Below, in pieces: positions 53,877 through 63,687 of a DNA stretch of 64,000 bases (positions are counted from its first letter, which is position 1; each line of letters begins with the position of its first letter). This stretch comes from Shinella lacus (GTDB lineage Bacteria; Pseudomonadota; Alphaproteobacteria; Rhizobiales; Rhizobiaceae). The notes below the pieces were generated by a model, which was given only the letters and a program-made list of their open reading frames with translations, did no database searches and was not told the DNA's origin. The position numbers and the translations under genes are program-made. The DNA lies in contig NZ_WHSB02000005.1 of assembly GCF_010994755.1 (NCBI RefSeq), positions 157,281 to 221,280 of the forward strand. The letters run 5' to 3'.

Positions 53877-54459
53877 CGAGGTCCTGCACTACCTGACCGG
53901 TGTCTTCCTGCTTGTGCGACAGAAGCAGGACGGTTTCGGCTGGCTGGACCTGACACTGCGCGGGCTTACGCGCTCCTTCTGGGCCATCGTCTGGTGCCTG
54001 CCCGCCTTCGCCGTCATCTGGGCCTCCTGGCGGCTCTATTATCTCGGCAGCATGCCGGCGGGAACGCCGGCGGGCGTCGCCTTCTTCGTCAAGCTGTTGG
54101 TGATCGACCTTGCGGGCTGGCTGCTGCCGCTGGCGCTGCTCGCCGCTGGCGCCCGCCCGCTCGGCTATGGCAAACAGCTCGGCGTGGTGGTGACGGCCAG
54201 CAACTGGATCGCCGTCCCCTTCGCCTACGCCGCCGCCGTCCCCTTCGCGATGACGCTCCTGCTGCCCGAAAGCGCGCCCTTTGCCGGCCTGCTGCTCTAT
54301 GCGGTGTTCGGCGCAAGTGTCGTGCTGCAATTCCGCCTGGTCTGGATGTGCGTCGGCAAGCAGACGCTGCTCGCGGCCGCGATCACGGCGATCTTCGTGC
54401 TGCCGCCGATGATCGCCGGGCAGGAGTTGCAACGCATTCTGGGCACGCTGCCGGCTTAG
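53863..54459 (+). CDS. Predicted membrane protein of unknown function
   Basis: A 198-residue hydrophobic protein with about five or six helices (near 38-58, 75-98, 108-128, 130-150, 165-185) and no family that I can name. It begins [25 protein letters not shown], a soluble N-terminal stretch. Its start overlaps the last 14 bases of dapE, suggesting translational coupling, and its last bases overlap the truA stop by 4. Probably a rhizobial-specific inner-membrane protein. Confidence 0.8.
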   Translation: MPGLDEVLHYLTGVFLLVRQKQDGFGWLDLTLRGLTRSFWAIVWCLPAFAVIWASWRLYYLGSMPAGTPAGVAFFVKLLVIDLAGWLLPLALLAAGARPLGYGKQLGVVVTASNWIAVPFAYAAAVPFAMTLLLPESAPFAGLLLYAVFGASVVLQFRLVWMCVGKQTLLAAAITAIFVLPPMIAGQELQRILGTLPA

Positions 54460-55199
54460 TAGTCCACGGCCATGAAATAGAGCCCGTCCGGCGGCGCCAC
54501 GGGGCCGCAGGCCTTGCGGTCGCGCGCTTCGAGGGCGGTGCGCACATCGTCCACCGTCCACTTGCCCTCGCCCGCGAGCTTCAGCGTGCCGGCGAAGGAG
54601 CGGATCTGGTTGTGCAGGAAACTCTGCGCCGCAACGCGCATCTCGATCAGATCGCCGCTGCGCGTCACCTCCAACCGGTCGATGGTGCGGATCGGGCTGT
54701 TCGCCTGGCACTGGGCGGCGCGGAAGGTGGTGAAATCATGTTTGCCGACCAGCACCTGCCCCGCCGCGTGCATCGCCTCGTGATCGAGGTCCTTCGCGAC
54801 GAACCAGGCCCGGTTCGCCTCCAGCGCCAGCGGCGCCTTACGCGAAATGATGCGGTAGAGATAGTGCCGCCTTTTTGCCGAGAAACGGGCGTCGAAATCC
54901 TCCGGCACCTCCGCCGCATCGAGGATCGCGACGCGTTCGCGCGCCATGCCGAGATGGGCGTTCAGCGCATTGCGCAGCGTGTGCTCCTTCCACGAGCGCG
55001 AGAGGTCCGCATGGGCGACCTGCCCCATGGCATGCACGCCGGAATCCGTGCGCCCCGCGCCGCGGATCGAGACGGTCTCGCCCGTCAGCGACAGGATCGC
55101 CGCCTCGATGGCGCCCTGCACGGAGTGGCCGTTGTCCTGCCGCTGCCAGCCGACATAAGGCGTGCCATCATATTCGACCAGAAGCCGGTAGCGCGGCAT
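54456..55199 (-). CDS. truA: tRNA pseudouridine synthase A
   Basis: Makes pseudouridine at positions 38-40 of tRNA anticodon arms, 247 residues. The catalytic Asp is D52 in [23 protein letters not shown] at the N-terminus and [15 protein letters not shown] near 203-217 are standard. Its ATG overlaps the fmt stop by one base, so the two are coupled. It converges on the upstream membrane protein gene with a 4-base overlap. Confidence 0.97.
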   Translation of the reverse strand: MPRYRLLVEYDGTPYVGWQRQDNGHSVQGAIEAAILSLTGETVSIRGAGRTDSGVHAMGQVAHADLSRSWKEHTLRNALNAHLGMARERVAILDAAEVPEDFDARFSAKRRHYLYRIISRKAPLALEANRAWFVAKDLDHEAMHAAGQVLVGKHDFTTFRAAQCQANSPIRTIDRLEVTRSGDLIEMRVAAQSFLHNQIRSFAGTLKLAGEGKWTVDDVRTALEARDRKACGPVAPPDGLYFMAVDY

Positions 55200-56143
55200 C
55201 AGGCGATGACCTGACCGGGTGGGACCGGCGTGCCGCGCAGGAAATCCGCCGCGTCCAGCGGCTTGCCGCCGGCCTTCTGCAAGCGCACGAGCCGCACCGC
55301 GCCACCATCGCCGCAGGCAACCGTCAGCCGGTCGTCGAGCACCGTGCCGGCGGCCTTGGTGGAGGTTTCGTCCGCCCGCTCGCTCGCCAGAACCTTCACG
55401 CGCTCCGGCTTGCCGGCGACCGGCAGCTCGAACCAGGCGCCGGGAAACGGCGAGAGGCCGCGGATATGGTTGTGCACGTCGCGCGCGGCGCGCGAAAAAT
55501 CGATGCGCGTCTCCGCCTTGTCGATCTTGGCGGCGTAGAGCACGCCCTCCTGCGCCTGCGCCGTCAGCGGCAGGTCGCCGGCCTCCAGCTTCGCCATGGC
55601 CTCCGCCATCAGCGCGCCGCCCGCCTGCATCAGCGCATCGTGCAGTTCGCCGGCGGTCATGGTTTCGCCGATCGCGACGCGGGCCGTCAGCGCGACGGGG
55701 CCGGTGTCGAGGCCCTTGTCCATCTTCATGACCATCATGCCGGTCTCGGCATCGCCCGCCATGATCGCGCGCTGGATGGGGGCTGCCCCACGCCAGCGCG
55801 GCAAAAGCGAGGCATGGCCGTTGTAGCAGCCGAGCCGCGTGCCGGCGAGGATCGCCTCCGGCAGCAGCAGCCCATAGGCGACGACGACCGCGACATCCGC
55901 ATTCAGCGCGCGAAAAGCCGCGCGATCGGCCTCGTCGCGAAAATTGACCGGCGTGAAGACGGGAATGCCGAGCCGTTCGGCGGCCTGATGGACGGGAGAC
56001 TTTACCAGCTCCAGGCCGCGGCGGCCGGCCGGGCGCGGCGGCTGCGAATAGACGGCGACAATTTCGTGGCCGGCCCCAGCCAGCGCCTCAAGCGTGGCGA
56101 CGGAGAAATCCGGCGTGCCCATGAAAATGATGCGTAGGGCCAT
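55199..56143 (-). CDS. fmt: Methionyl-tRNA formyltransferase
   Basis: Formylates initiator Met-tRNA, 314 residues. The active-site Asn-x-His is in [21 protein letters not shown] (near 106-126), followed by [11 protein letters not shown], which holds the catalytic Asp. The C-terminal tRNA-binding domain follows (about 205-314). It lies 47 bases after def, in the def-fmt-truA order common in bacteria. Unlike most family members the residue between Asn and His is Gly and not Val. Confidence 0.97.
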   Translation of the reverse strand: MALRIIFMGTPDFSVATLEALAGAGHEIVAVYSQPPRPAGRRGLELVKSPVHQAAERLGIPVFTPVNFRDEADRAAFRALNADVAVVVAYGLLLPEAILAGTRLGCYNGHASLLPRWRGAAPIQRAIMAGDAETGMMVMKMDKGLDTGPVALTARVAIGETMTAGELHDALMQAGGALMAEAMAKLEAGDLPLTAQAQEGVLYAAKIDKAETRIDFSRAARDVHNHIRGLSPFPGAWFELPVAGKPERVKVLASERADETSTKAAGTVLDDRLTVACGDGGAVRLVRLQKAGGKPLDAADFLRGTPVPPGQVIA

Positions 56144-56190
56144 CGGTCAGCCTCCGTGTGAAATGGTGCGGACCGGACCGTGATGCCCGG

Positions 56191-56715
56191 TCAGATCGCC
56201 TTGCTGCCGCGCAGCTTTGCCGCCTTGGTGAACTTGCGGATCACGATCTCGCGCTTCAGCTTGGAAATGTGGTCAATGAACAGCACGCCATTCAGGTGGT
56301 CGATCTCATGTTGCAGGCAGGTGGCAAGCAGGCCGTCGGCCTCGGTAAGCTGTTCCTTGCCGTCGCGGTCCAGATGCTTCACCGTGATCGCCGCCGGACG
56401 CTCGACCTCGGCATAATAATCCGGGATCGACAGGCAGCCTTCCTCGTAGACCGAGCGCGTATCGGAGGAGGCCACGACCTCCGGATTGATGAAGACGAGC
56501 GGCGCCTTGTCCTCGCCGTCCTTCGACACGTCCAGCACGAGCATGCGGCGCGCGACGCCGATCTGGATCGCGGCAAGGCCGATGCCCGGCGCATCGTACA
56601 TGGTTTCCAGCATGTCGTCGGCGAGCTTCTTCACCTCGCTGTCCACGGTCTCGATAGGCTTCGAGACCTGGCGGAGGATCGGATCGGGGAGGATAATCAG
56701 CGGCTTGATGGTCAT
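56191..56715 (-). CDS. def: Peptide deformylase
   Basis: Removes the formyl group from new proteins, 174 residues, metal enzyme. All three motifs are present: [10 protein letters not shown] (near 44-53), EEGCLSIP (near 92-99) and QHEIDHLNG (near 134-142). It starts the def-fmt-truA unit and is divergent from rmuC. Confidence 0.98.
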   Translation of the reverse strand: MTIKPLIILPDPILRQVSKPIETVDSEVKKLADDMLETMYDAPGIGLAAIQIGVARRMLVLDVSKDGEDKAPLVFINPEVVASSDTRSVYEEGCLSIPDYYAEVERPAAITVKHLDRDGKEQLTEADGLLATCLQHEIDHLNGVLFIDHISKLKREIVIRKFTKAAKLRGSKAI

Positions 56716-56838
56716 GCGCCTCCTTAGCGCGGTTTTTTTGCGCTTTCAATCGGATTTGCCCGCCTATACGCGCGCGAAGCCGCCAATTTGTTCACGGTAT
56801 GATCTGGTTTTCGCCGGAAAGCGTGTTATGGTCCGGCC

Positions 56839-58032
56839 ATGATCGATCCCGCCTTTGACACGATGCTGACCTCCTTCCTTGCCCGGCTCGGCGGCACCGG
56901 GCCGGCGCTCGTGCTGCTGGCAGCGGTTCTTCTCGCCGTCTTCGGCCTGATCTCGGCCCGCCGCAGCCAGGCGCGCCAGCGGGAAGCGGCGGTGATGGCG
57001 GAGCTGCGCTTTGCCGAACTCATGAAGGCCCAGACGGAGATGCAGGGCCGCGTCGCCGCGATGGCAGAAGTCTTCGGCAGCAAACAATCCGAAACCAACC
57101 AGGCGATCAATTCCCGCCTGGACGGCCTTACCCAACGCCTCGGCCAGTCGATTTCCGAACAGACGCGCTCGACGCATGAAAACCTGCGGCGCCTGCAGGA
57201 GCGCCTCGCGGTCATCGACACGGCGCAGACCAACATCCAGTCGCTCGCAAAGGATGTCGTCGGCCTGCAGGCGATCCTCTCCAACAAGCAGACGCGCGGC
57301 GCCTTCGGCCAGTCGCGCATGGAGACGATCGTCGCGGATGCCATGCCGCACGGCGCCTACCAGTTCCAGGCGCAGCTTTCCAATGGCGTGCGCCCGGACT
57401 GCACGATCCGCATGCCGAACGGCCAGCCGCCGCTCGTGATCGATGCGAAATTCCCGCTGGAAGCCTGGAACGCCATGGCGGACGGGCGCCCGCCGGAGGC
57501 CGCCAAGGTCGCCGCCCAGCAGTTCCGCCGCGACATGGAGACCCATATCCGCGATATCGCCGAAAAATACCTGCTGCCCGGCGAAACGCAGGACACCGCC
57601 TTCCTCTTCGTGCCGTCGGAATCGATCTTTGCCAGCATCCACGAGAATTTCGAGGGCGTCGTGCAGCGGGCGCACCGCGCGCGCATCGTCATCGTCTCGC
57701 CATCGCTGCTGATGCTTTCCGTGCAGGTGCTCCAGGCATTGCTGAAGGACCAGCGCATGCGCGAGCAAGCCCATGTCATCCAGGGCGAGGTCGTGCGCCT
57801 GATGGACGACCTCACGCGGCTCGACGACCGGGTGCGCAAGCTGCATGGCCATTTCACGTCGGCGCAGAAGGATGTCGACCTCATCCTCACCTCGACGGAA
57901 AAGCTCGCGCGGCGCGGCGCACGCATCGGTGACATGGAATTCGAGGCGGTTTCGGGCGTTTCCCCGCCGGCGGAGAAGACTGTGGAGAGCCGGACGGGCC
58001 AACTGCGCCTGAGGGTAGTTGACGAGGACTGA
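56839..58032 (+). CDS. rmuC: DNA recombination protein RmuC
   Basis: A 397-residue protein of the RmuC family, thought to limit recombination at inverted repeats. An N-terminal helix (about 22-40) anchors it; a coiled coil follows (about 45-150, Gln/Glu/Leu rich), then the PD-(D/E)xK-like nuclease domain from GAFGQSRMETIVADAM with PPLVIDAKFPLEAWNAM (near 198-214) and FLFVPSESIFASI. No other function is needed to explain it. Confidence 0.93.
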   Translation: MIDPAFDTMLTSFLARLGGTGPALVLLAAVLLAVFGLISARRSQARQREAAVMAELRFAELMKAQTEMQGRVAAMAEVFGSKQSETNQAINSRLDGLTQRLGQSISEQTRSTHENLRRLQERLAVIDTAQTNIQSLAKDVVGLQAILSNKQTRGAFGQSRMETIVADAMPHGAYQFQAQLSNGVRPDCTIRMPNGQPPLVIDAKFPLEAWNAMADGRPPEAAKVAAQQFRRDMETHIRDIAEKYLLPGETQDTAFLFVPSESIFASIHENFEGVVQRAHRARIVIVSPSLLMLSVQVLQALLKDQRMREQAHVIQGEVVRLMDDLTRLDDRVRKLHGHFTSAQKDVDLILTSTEKLARRGARIGDMEFEAVSGVSPPAEKTVESRTGQLRLRVVDED

Positions 58033-58076
58033 CCGCCTCGGGCAGTGTCCGGCGGAAACGACAAGGGGCACTTCTC

Positions 58077-58976
58077 ATGATCACCGTCTTCGGCTCCATC
58101 AACATGGACCTCATCGCCACGCCAGACCGCCTGCCGAAGCCCGGCGAAACGGTGATGGGCACGAGCTTCACCACGGCTGCCGGCGGCAAGGGCGCCAACC
58201 AGGCGCTTGCCGCGCGCCGCGCTGGCGCCATCGTGCGCATGGCGGGTGCGGTCGGCGATGACCGGCTGGCGAGCCAGGCGCTCGCCCTTCTGGCCGATGC
58301 CGCCGTCGACCAGAACGGCGTGCGCGTCGCGGCGGAAGCAACCGGCACCGCGCATATCCTCGTTGCCGCCGATGGCGAGAACGTCATCGTGGTCGTGCCC
58401 GGCGCCAACGGCACGGTGACCGGCGAGGACGCCAAGCGAACGATCGGCGCGATGTCGCGCGGCGACTACCTGATGCTCCAGTTCGAAATCCCCGCAAGCG
58501 CCATCGAAGCGGCCCTTGTGGGTGCCAAGCAGAAGGGCGTGACCTCGATCATCAACACCGCGCCCTTTACCGGCGACGCCAAGCGCCTCGGCGCGATCGC
58601 GGATATTCTCGTGGCCAACGAGACGGAGTTCGACCTCTTCATCGGCAAGGGCGAGCTTTCGGACGAGGAACGCGAGGCGACGATGCGCGCGCTGCACGCC
58701 CAGAGCGGCCAGACGATCATCGTCACCCTCGGGGCCGATGGCGTCGTCGCCATCCGCAAGGGGGAGATCCACCGCGCCAAGGGCCTGGCCATCGAGCCGG
58801 TCGACACGGTGGGTGCGGGCGACACGTTCTGCGGCTATCTTGCCGCCTCGCTCGATGCCGGCCTCGCCTTCAAGGACGCGCTGCGCCGCGCGGCCGTCGC
58901 CGGCTCGCTCGCCTGCCTGAAGCCCGGCGCCCAGCCCTCCATTCCCTTTGCAAGCGCCGTCGACGCAGAAATCTAG
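58077..58976 (+). CDS. rbsK: Ribokinase
   Basis: Phosphorylates ribose, 299 residues, PfkB fold. N-terminal signature FGSINMDLIATPDRLPKPGETV, GGKGANQALAARRAGA (near 42-57), and the active-site motif VDTVGAGDTFCGYLAASLDAG (near 242-262). It is 44 bases after rmuC. Nucleoside hydrolase at 61999 could provide ribose, which would make physiological sense, though the genes are not in one operon. Confidence 0.93.
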   Translation: MITVFGSINMDLIATPDRLPKPGETVMGTSFTTAAGGKGANQALAARRAGAIVRMAGAVGDDRLASQALALLADAAVDQNGVRVAAEATGTAHILVAADGENVIVVVPGANGTVTGEDAKRTIGAMSRGDYLMLQFEIPASAIEAALVGAKQKGVTSIINTAPFTGDAKRLGAIADILVANETEFDLFIGKGELSDEEREATMRALHAQSGQTIIVTLGADGVVAIRKGEIHRAKGLAIEPVDTVGAGDTFCGYLAASLDAGLAFKDALRRAAVAGSLACLKPGAQPSIPFASAVDAEI

Positions 58977-59002
58977 GCCCCAAGATTTCGCAATTGGCAC
59001 AG

Positions 59003-59028
59003 CAGGCGTCGCATCCTTGTGACGCCTG
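59003..59028 (+). terminator. Hairpin after rbsK
   Basis: CAGGCGTC (59003-59010) pairs with GACGCCTG (59021-59028), 26 bases after the stop, followed by AAAATTC. There is no T run, so it may be a 3' stabilising structure. Confidence 0.4.
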
Positions 59029-59244
59029 AAAATTCAGCCGGTTGGGCCGATTTGTTGCCGGGAAATTTGGCTCTTTATTAATATTTTATGGGTTACTGAA
59101 GTCTTAGACAGCGTGCCTCGAAAGGCGCGTTCCGTCTCTGGCGCTGGTCGCGCGCCCCGCCCTCCATGATGGAGACCACCCCGCTTTCGAATGTGCTCCT
59201 TCGCGGCTGCCCGCGCCGCGGACGTTTCTGCTCGTGAGGATTTC

Positions 59245-61581
59245 ATGTTCAATTTCAAGGCCAAGTCGCTCGCGACCAAGCTTATCGCCGTCACCGGCGG
59301 CACGATCGCCCTGGTGATGCTTGCCTCCAACACCGTGCTCATCAGCGAGACCCAGAGCCGTGTGGCCGATCTCGTCTATTCCGAAGCCGACACCCAGGCC
59401 AAGGCGATCGCCGCCGACATCGCCGCCGATATCGGCGCGCTGGCAGGTGCTGCCCGCGCCATGGGCGGCGTAATCGAGCAGGGCCATTCCTCCGGCCTGA
59501 TGGACCGCAAGGAAGTCGTCAACATCCTCAAGGCGAACACCGAAAAGAACAGTTTTGCGCTCGGCAGCTGGTTTGCGGAAGAGCCGAACGCCTTCGACGG
59601 CAAGTCGGAGGAGACGCCCGCGCAGCTGGAAACCGGCACGTTCAAGGACGGTACGTTCAATCCCTACTGGACGAAACGCCAGGACGGCTCGATTTTGCTG
59701 TCGACCTTCGAGTCCGACTACAAGGCCGAGTGGTACTCGCTGGCCGCCAAGAGCGGCAAGGGCGCCATGAGCTCGCCTTATGCCGAAACCACGACGGGTG
59801 AAAACTTCACGATGGCGTCGATCGCCTACCCGGTCGTTTCCGGCGGCAAGTTCATCGGCGTCACGGGTGTCGATGTCTCGCTGAAGACGCTCTATGAAAA
59901 GCTCAGCAAGATGAACCCCTTCGGCACCGGCCGAGTCATGCTGCTGTCGCAGACCGGCAACTGGATCGTCGCGCCCAATGCCGATCTCCTCATGAAGCCC
60001 TATGACGGTCAGGGCGCCGACATCGTCAAGGAGGCGCTCGCCACTGGTAAGGCCGGCCGCATCGAAAACCTCTCTTTCGATGAACTCGCTTCCTTCGACC
60101 GCCTAGTCTACCCGTTCGCGCTTCCCGACATCAACACGACCTGGCTCGTGCTGCTCGACGTGCCGCGCGCGGCGATCAACGCACCGGTCAACGACCAGAC
60201 CTATATGATGATCCTCGGCGGCCTGATCGTTCTCGGCGCCGTGCTGCTCGGCCTTTATTTCGCCGTGCGCATCTTCGTGCAGAAGCCGCTCGCCGGCCTC
60301 GTCTCGGACGTCGCGACGCTGAGCAATGGCGTCTACACCCAGCCGATCGCCGGCCAGGACCGTTCGGACGAAACGGGCTCCGTCGCCAAGGCGCTCGAAG
60401 GGTTCCGCCACCAGCTCGCCGATACCAAGCGCCTGGAAGCGGAAGCCAACAGCCAGCGCCAGCTCACGGAAGCCGAGCGTGGCCGTTCGGAAGCCGAGCG
60501 CGCGGAATCGAGCGCCCTCCAGCGCGATATCGTCGGCCGCCTCGCCGATGGCCTCGCCCAGCTCTCCTCGGGCAACCTGAACTTCCGCCTCTCCGGCGAT
60601 TTCCCCGGCGAGTACGGCAAGCTCAAGACCGACTTCAATTCGGCAATCGCCAGCCTCGAAGAGACGATCCAGACGGTCAACGCCTCGGTCGGCAATATCG
60701 GCGGCGGCACCGGTGAAATTTCCAAGGGCGCGGCCGATCTCTCGCACCGCACCGAGCAGCAGGCGGCAAGCCTGGAAGAGACCGCGGCGGCACTCGACCA
60801 GCTCACCTCGCAGGTCAATTCGAGCGCTGAAAACGCGCGCGTCGCCGCCAAGTCGGTGGAGACGGCGAGCAATGACGCCAGCAAGTCCGGCGAAGTGGTG
60901 CAGAAGGCGATCGACGCCATGCGTGGCATCGAAAAGTCCTCGACCGAGATTTCCAACATCATCGGCGTGATCGACGACATCGCCTTCCAGACCAACCTCT
61001 TGGCGCTCAACGCCGGCGTGGAAGCGGCGCGTGCCGGTGAAGCCGGCAAGGGCTTTGCCGTCGTCGCCCAGGAAGTGCGCGAGCTCGCCCAGCGCTCGGC
61101 CAATGCCGCCAAGGAGATCAAGACGCTGATCAACACCTCCGAGGTGCAGGTCCGCGAGGGTGTCGATCTCGTCGGCAAGGCCGGTGGGGCGCTCGAAAAC
61201 ATCGCCGACCAGGTCATCCAGATCAACGGCCTCATCCGCCAGATTTCCGGATCGGCTTCCGAACAGGCCGTCGGCCTCAAGGAGATCAACGCGGCCGTCA
61301 ACCAGATGGACCAAGTGACCCAGCAGAACGCTGCGATGGTGGAAGAAACCACCGCCGCCAGCATGGCGCTGAACGACGAGGCCCAGATGCTGAAGTCGCT
61401 CGTCGCCCGCTTCCGCGCCGGCAATGGCGGCATGGCCGCCAGCCAGCCCGTGCAGCAGTCGGTGCGACGCGACGTCCAGCCGCAGCGCGCCGCCTACCAG
61501 GCTCCGCGCACGACGACCCGCGCCATGCCGCAGGTCGCCGGCAACACGGCGCTTGCACAGGACGACTGGCAAGAGTTCTGA
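59245..61581 (+). CDS. Methyl-accepting chemotaxis protein with dCache-type sensor
   Basis: A 778-residue chemoreceptor. A helix (about 13-33) precedes a large extracytoplasmic domain with the double-Cache signature (PYWTKRQDGSILLSTFES, WYSLAAKSGKGAMSSPYAE, GVTGVDVSLKTLYEKLSKM, residues about 40-305), typical of amino- or organic-acid receptors. A second helix lies near 330-352. HAMP and the methyl-accepting hairpin (DDIAFQTNLLALNAGVEAARAGEAG) follow. It ends with DDWQEF, a CheR-docking tail. GAGGA precedes the ATG at 59245. The 268-base region upstream (58977-59244) shows only the rbsK hairpin. Confidence 0.94.
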   Translation: MFNFKAKSLATKLIAVTGGTIALVMLASNTVLISETQSRVADLVYSEADTQAKAIAADIAADIGALAGAARAMGGVIEQGHSSGLMDRKEVVNILKANTEKNSFALGSWFAEEPNAFDGKSEETPAQLETGTFKDGTFNPYWTKRQDGSILLSTFESDYKAEWYSLAAKSGKGAMSSPYAETTTGENFTMASIAYPVVSGGKFIGVTGVDVSLKTLYEKLSKMNPFGTGRVMLLSQTGNWIVAPNADLLMKPYDGQGADIVKEALATGKAGRIENLSFDELASFDRLVYPFALPDINTTWLVLLDVPRAAINAPVNDQTYMMILGGLIVLGAVLLGLYFAVRIFVQKPLAGLVSDVATLSNGVYTQPIAGQDRSDETGSVAKALEGFRHQLADTKRLEAEANSQRQLTEAERGRSEAERAESSALQRDIVGRLADGLAQLSSGNLNFRLSGDFPGEYGKLKTDFNSAIASLEETIQTVNASVGNIGGGTGEISKGAADLSHRTEQQAASLEETAAALDQLTSQVNSSAENARVAAKSVETASNDASKSGEVVQKAIDAMRGIEKSSTEISNIIGVIDDIAFQTNLLALNAGVEAARAGEAGKGFAVVAQEVRELAQRSANAAKEIKTLINTSEVQVREGVDLVGKAGGALENIADQVIQINGLIRQISGSASEQAVGLKEINAAVNQMDQVTQQNAAMVEETTAASMALNDEAQMLKSLVARFRAGNGGMAASQPVQQSVRRDVQPQRAAYQAPRTTTRAMPQVAGNTALAQDDWQEF

Positions 61582-61603
61582 GGCTTATAACAGCAAATAA
61601 AAA

Positions 61604-61628
61604 GGCCGGCGGAGACGCCGGCCTTTTT
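61604..61628 (+). terminator. Terminator after the chemoreceptor gene
   Basis: GGCCGGCG-GAGA-CGCCGGCC followed by TTTTT, 22 bases after the stop. It may serve the convergent gene from the other side too (AAAA before). Confidence 0.9.
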
Positions 61629-61639
61629 CGTTGTGAGCA

Positions 61640-61999
61640 TTATTGCCGCTCGGTCGGCTGCGCCTGTAATCGCCCGCGGGAGCGCGAGCGGCTGTCGCTT
61701 GCCAGGCGCTGCGTCGCCTCCTTCAGTTCCAGCTCGGAAAAGAGGGCCTGGTATTCCGGCCGCAGCATCAGCGCCTCCATGGAGAGCTCCGCCTTACCGG
61801 AGTCGAGCAGGCGTTCGAGGCCGGTCGTGCCGGGCTTGAAGACCAGTTCCCTCGCCGCCGCCACGCCGCCATTGAGCAGCACGAAGCGGCGCAGCAGCAC
61901 CGGGCGGAAGCCGAGCGCGGAGAAACGGTCGTAGAGGCCCATCATCTCCTTGTGGAAGCGGCCCTCGGCACCCGGCGCCGCATTGCGGGGGCCGGGCAT
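61640..61999 (-). CDS. Conserved hypothetical protein, partner of a nucleoside hydrolase gene
   Basis: A 119-residue product beginning MPGPRNAAPGAEGRFHKEMMGLYDRFSALGFRPVLLRRFVLLNGGVAAARELV and ending with a basic tail (DSRSRSRGRL). It has no transmembrane helix and no known domain. The start overlaps the nucleoside hydrolase stop (TGATG, 61997-62001), which indicates coupling. The middle has a LERLLDSGKAELSMEALMLRPEYQALFSELEL pattern common in helical proteins. No function can be assigned. Confidence 0.72.
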   Translation of the reverse strand: MPGPRNAAPGAEGRFHKEMMGLYDRFSALGFRPVLLRRFVLLNGGVAAARELVFKPGTTGLERLLDSGKAELSMEALMLRPEYQALFSELELKEATQRLASDSRSRSRGRLQAQPTERQ

Positions 62000-62940
62000 C
62001 AGAGGCGGCCGACGCGCTCGGTGAGGAGCGCGAAGAAGCCGTCGGCGTCGATGTCCTTCATGACCCGGGCATTGTGCTTGCGGCCGGTGACCTGCCACCA
62101 GTCGACGACGGTCATGCCGACGGTGAGCGGCGAGGCCACCTCGACCTCGACATTGCAGTCGCGGCCGGAGAAGAGTTCCGGCTTCAGGAGATAGGCGACG
62201 ACCGTCGGATCATGCAGCGGGCCGCCGTCGGAGCCGTATTTCTCGATGTCGAAGCGCTCGAAGAAATCAAGCATCTCGACCAGCGCGATCGCCGGACGGC
62301 TGCCGATGGCGCGCAGCTTGGCGACCCGGCTTTTCAGCGTCAGCACCTTGTGGGTCACGTCGAGCGGCATCATGACGATCGGGATGCCGGACTTGAAGAC
62401 CGCGGCGGCGGCCTCCGGGTCGACATAGATGTTGAACTCGGCGGCCGGCGTGATGTTGCCGCCCTCGAAGAAGCCGCCGCCCATCATGACGAGTTCGCGC
62501 ACGCGGCCGGCAATCTCCGGCGCGCGCTCAAGCGCGGTGGCGATGTTGGTGAGCGGCCCGAGTGTGCAGAGCGTGACGGTGCCGGCGGGCTCGCGCTTCA
62601 GCGTCTCGATGAGGAAATCGACGGCATGCTGCTCCTGCAGCGGCATTTGCGGCTCGTGCAGCTCGGGGCCGTCGAGGCCGGTCTTGCCGTGCACATGCTC
62701 GGCGGTGACGAGCGGGCGGGCGATCGGCTTGTCGGCGCCTGCGAAGACCTTGATGTCGGGGCGGGAGCAGAATTCCAGGATGATGCGGGCATTGGTGGAG
62801 GTCCGCGAAAGCGGCACGTTGCCGGCGACGGTCGTGATGCCGAGGATCTCAAGTTCGGGGCTGCCGAGCGCCAGCATGATCGCGGCGGCGTCGTCCTGGC
62901 CGGGATCGGTGTCGATGATGATTTTGCGTGGCTCAGACAT
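61999..62940 (-). CDS. Nucleoside hydrolase (IunH/RihA type)
   Basis: Hydrolyses nucleosides to ribose and base, 313 residues. The Ca2+-binding DTDPGQDDA motif is at 10-18; further conserved parts are TVAGNVPLSRTSTNA, VTLCTLGPLTNIA, MGGGFFEGGNITPAAEFNIYVDPEAA (near 152-177) and DPTVVAYLL near the C-terminus (near 242-250). Preference for inosine, uridine or cytidine is not clear. It is translated just before the small partner gene. Confidence 0.92.
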   Translation of the reverse strand: MSEPRKIIIDTDPGQDDAAAIMLALGSPELEILGITTVAGNVPLSRTSTNARIILEFCSRPDIKVFAGADKPIARPLVTAEHVHGKTGLDGPELHEPQMPLQEQHAVDFLIETLKREPAGTVTLCTLGPLTNIATALERAPEIAGRVRELVMMGGGFFEGGNITPAAEFNIYVDPEAAAAVFKSGIPIVMMPLDVTHKVLTLKSRVAKLRAIGSRPAIALVEMLDFFERFDIEKYGSDGGPLHDPTVVAYLLKPELFSGRDCNVEVEVASPLTVGMTVVDWWQVTGRKHNARVMKDIDADGFFALLTERVGRL

Positions 62941-63122
62941 GCCGCTTGCGTCCCTTGTCTCTTCCTTTTTCCCGCCGACATTCGGCAGGCGAAGCGGCGA
63001 CTATATTTGCGAAATCGCCGATCGCAAGCGTCTTGCGCCCCCGCGCCGCAATCACCATATTGCACCCGAAGGGATGCCGAGGTCGGGTCCCCTCACGGTC
63101 GCTTGAAGCCAAGGACTAGACG

Positions 63123-63554
63123 ATGTCACGCATGACCCCTTTCACGAGCCCGCTGCTCCTGGGTTTCGACGCCATGGAAAAGACCCTTGAGCGTATCGCC
63201 AAGGGCAACGATGGCTATCCCCCCTACAATATCGAACGGCTGCGGCCGAACGGTGATACGGGCGCGCCGGAGCTTCTGCGCATCACGCTCGCCGTCGCGG
63301 GTTTTTCGGATGAAGAACTCGACGTGACGACGGAGGAAAACCAGCTCGTCATCCGCGGCCGCCAGGTCGACAGCGGCGAGCGGGATTATCTTTACCGTGG
63401 CATCGCGGCCCGCCAGTTCCAGCGCACCTTCGTGCTTGCCGACGGCATGCGCGTTTCGGGCGCCGAGCTGAAGAACGGCCTGCTCTCGGTCGATCTCGTG
63501 CGGCCGGAGCCGATCCGAATGGTAAAGAAAATTAACATTTCCGTATCAGACTAG
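63123..63554 (+). CDS. Small heat-shock protein (Hsp20/IbpA type)
   Basis: A 143-residue alpha-crystallin chaperone. The core (about 45-135) has ITLAVAGFSDEELDVTTEENQLVIRG, RGIAARQFQRTFVLADGMRV and the conserved LKNGLLSVDL. GGATAAGGAC-like context lies before the ATG (AAGGA eight to nine bases upstream). Such IbpA-type genes are often controlled by an RNA thermometer or the heat-shock sigma factor; neither is clearly visible here. A DUF1150 gene follows, as is usual in alphaproteobacteria. Confidence 0.94.
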   Translation: MSRMTPFTSPLLLGFDAMEKTLERIAKGNDGYPPYNIERLRPNGDTGAPELLRITLAVAGFSDEELDVTTEENQLVIRGRQVDSGERDYLYRGIAARQFQRTFVLADGMRVSGAELKNGLLSVDLVRPEPIRMVKKINISVSD

Positions 63555-63687
63555 ATCATGAGCCGTTCCCGCGGGAACACCCGCCGGACCGTCTCGAGCG
63601 TAACCTGATCGCCTGACGCACCGATGGGCCATTGTGGCCGTGGGCGTCCGGTGGCCGGCAAGTGCCGGTATTGCCATGGAGGCAAAG

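Noticed and set aside
57357-59000. 547-codon leftward frame across rmuC and rbsK
   Set aside because: Spans two oppositely coded genes; shadow.
60103-61572. 489-codon leftward frame opposite the chemoreceptor gene
   Set aside because: Antisense shadow of the coiled-coil region.
63080-63125. ROSE-type RNA thermometer before hsp20
   Set aside because: A short CTTG/CAAG hairpin can cover the ribosome site, but only four pairs form and the characteristic ROSE fold is not seen.
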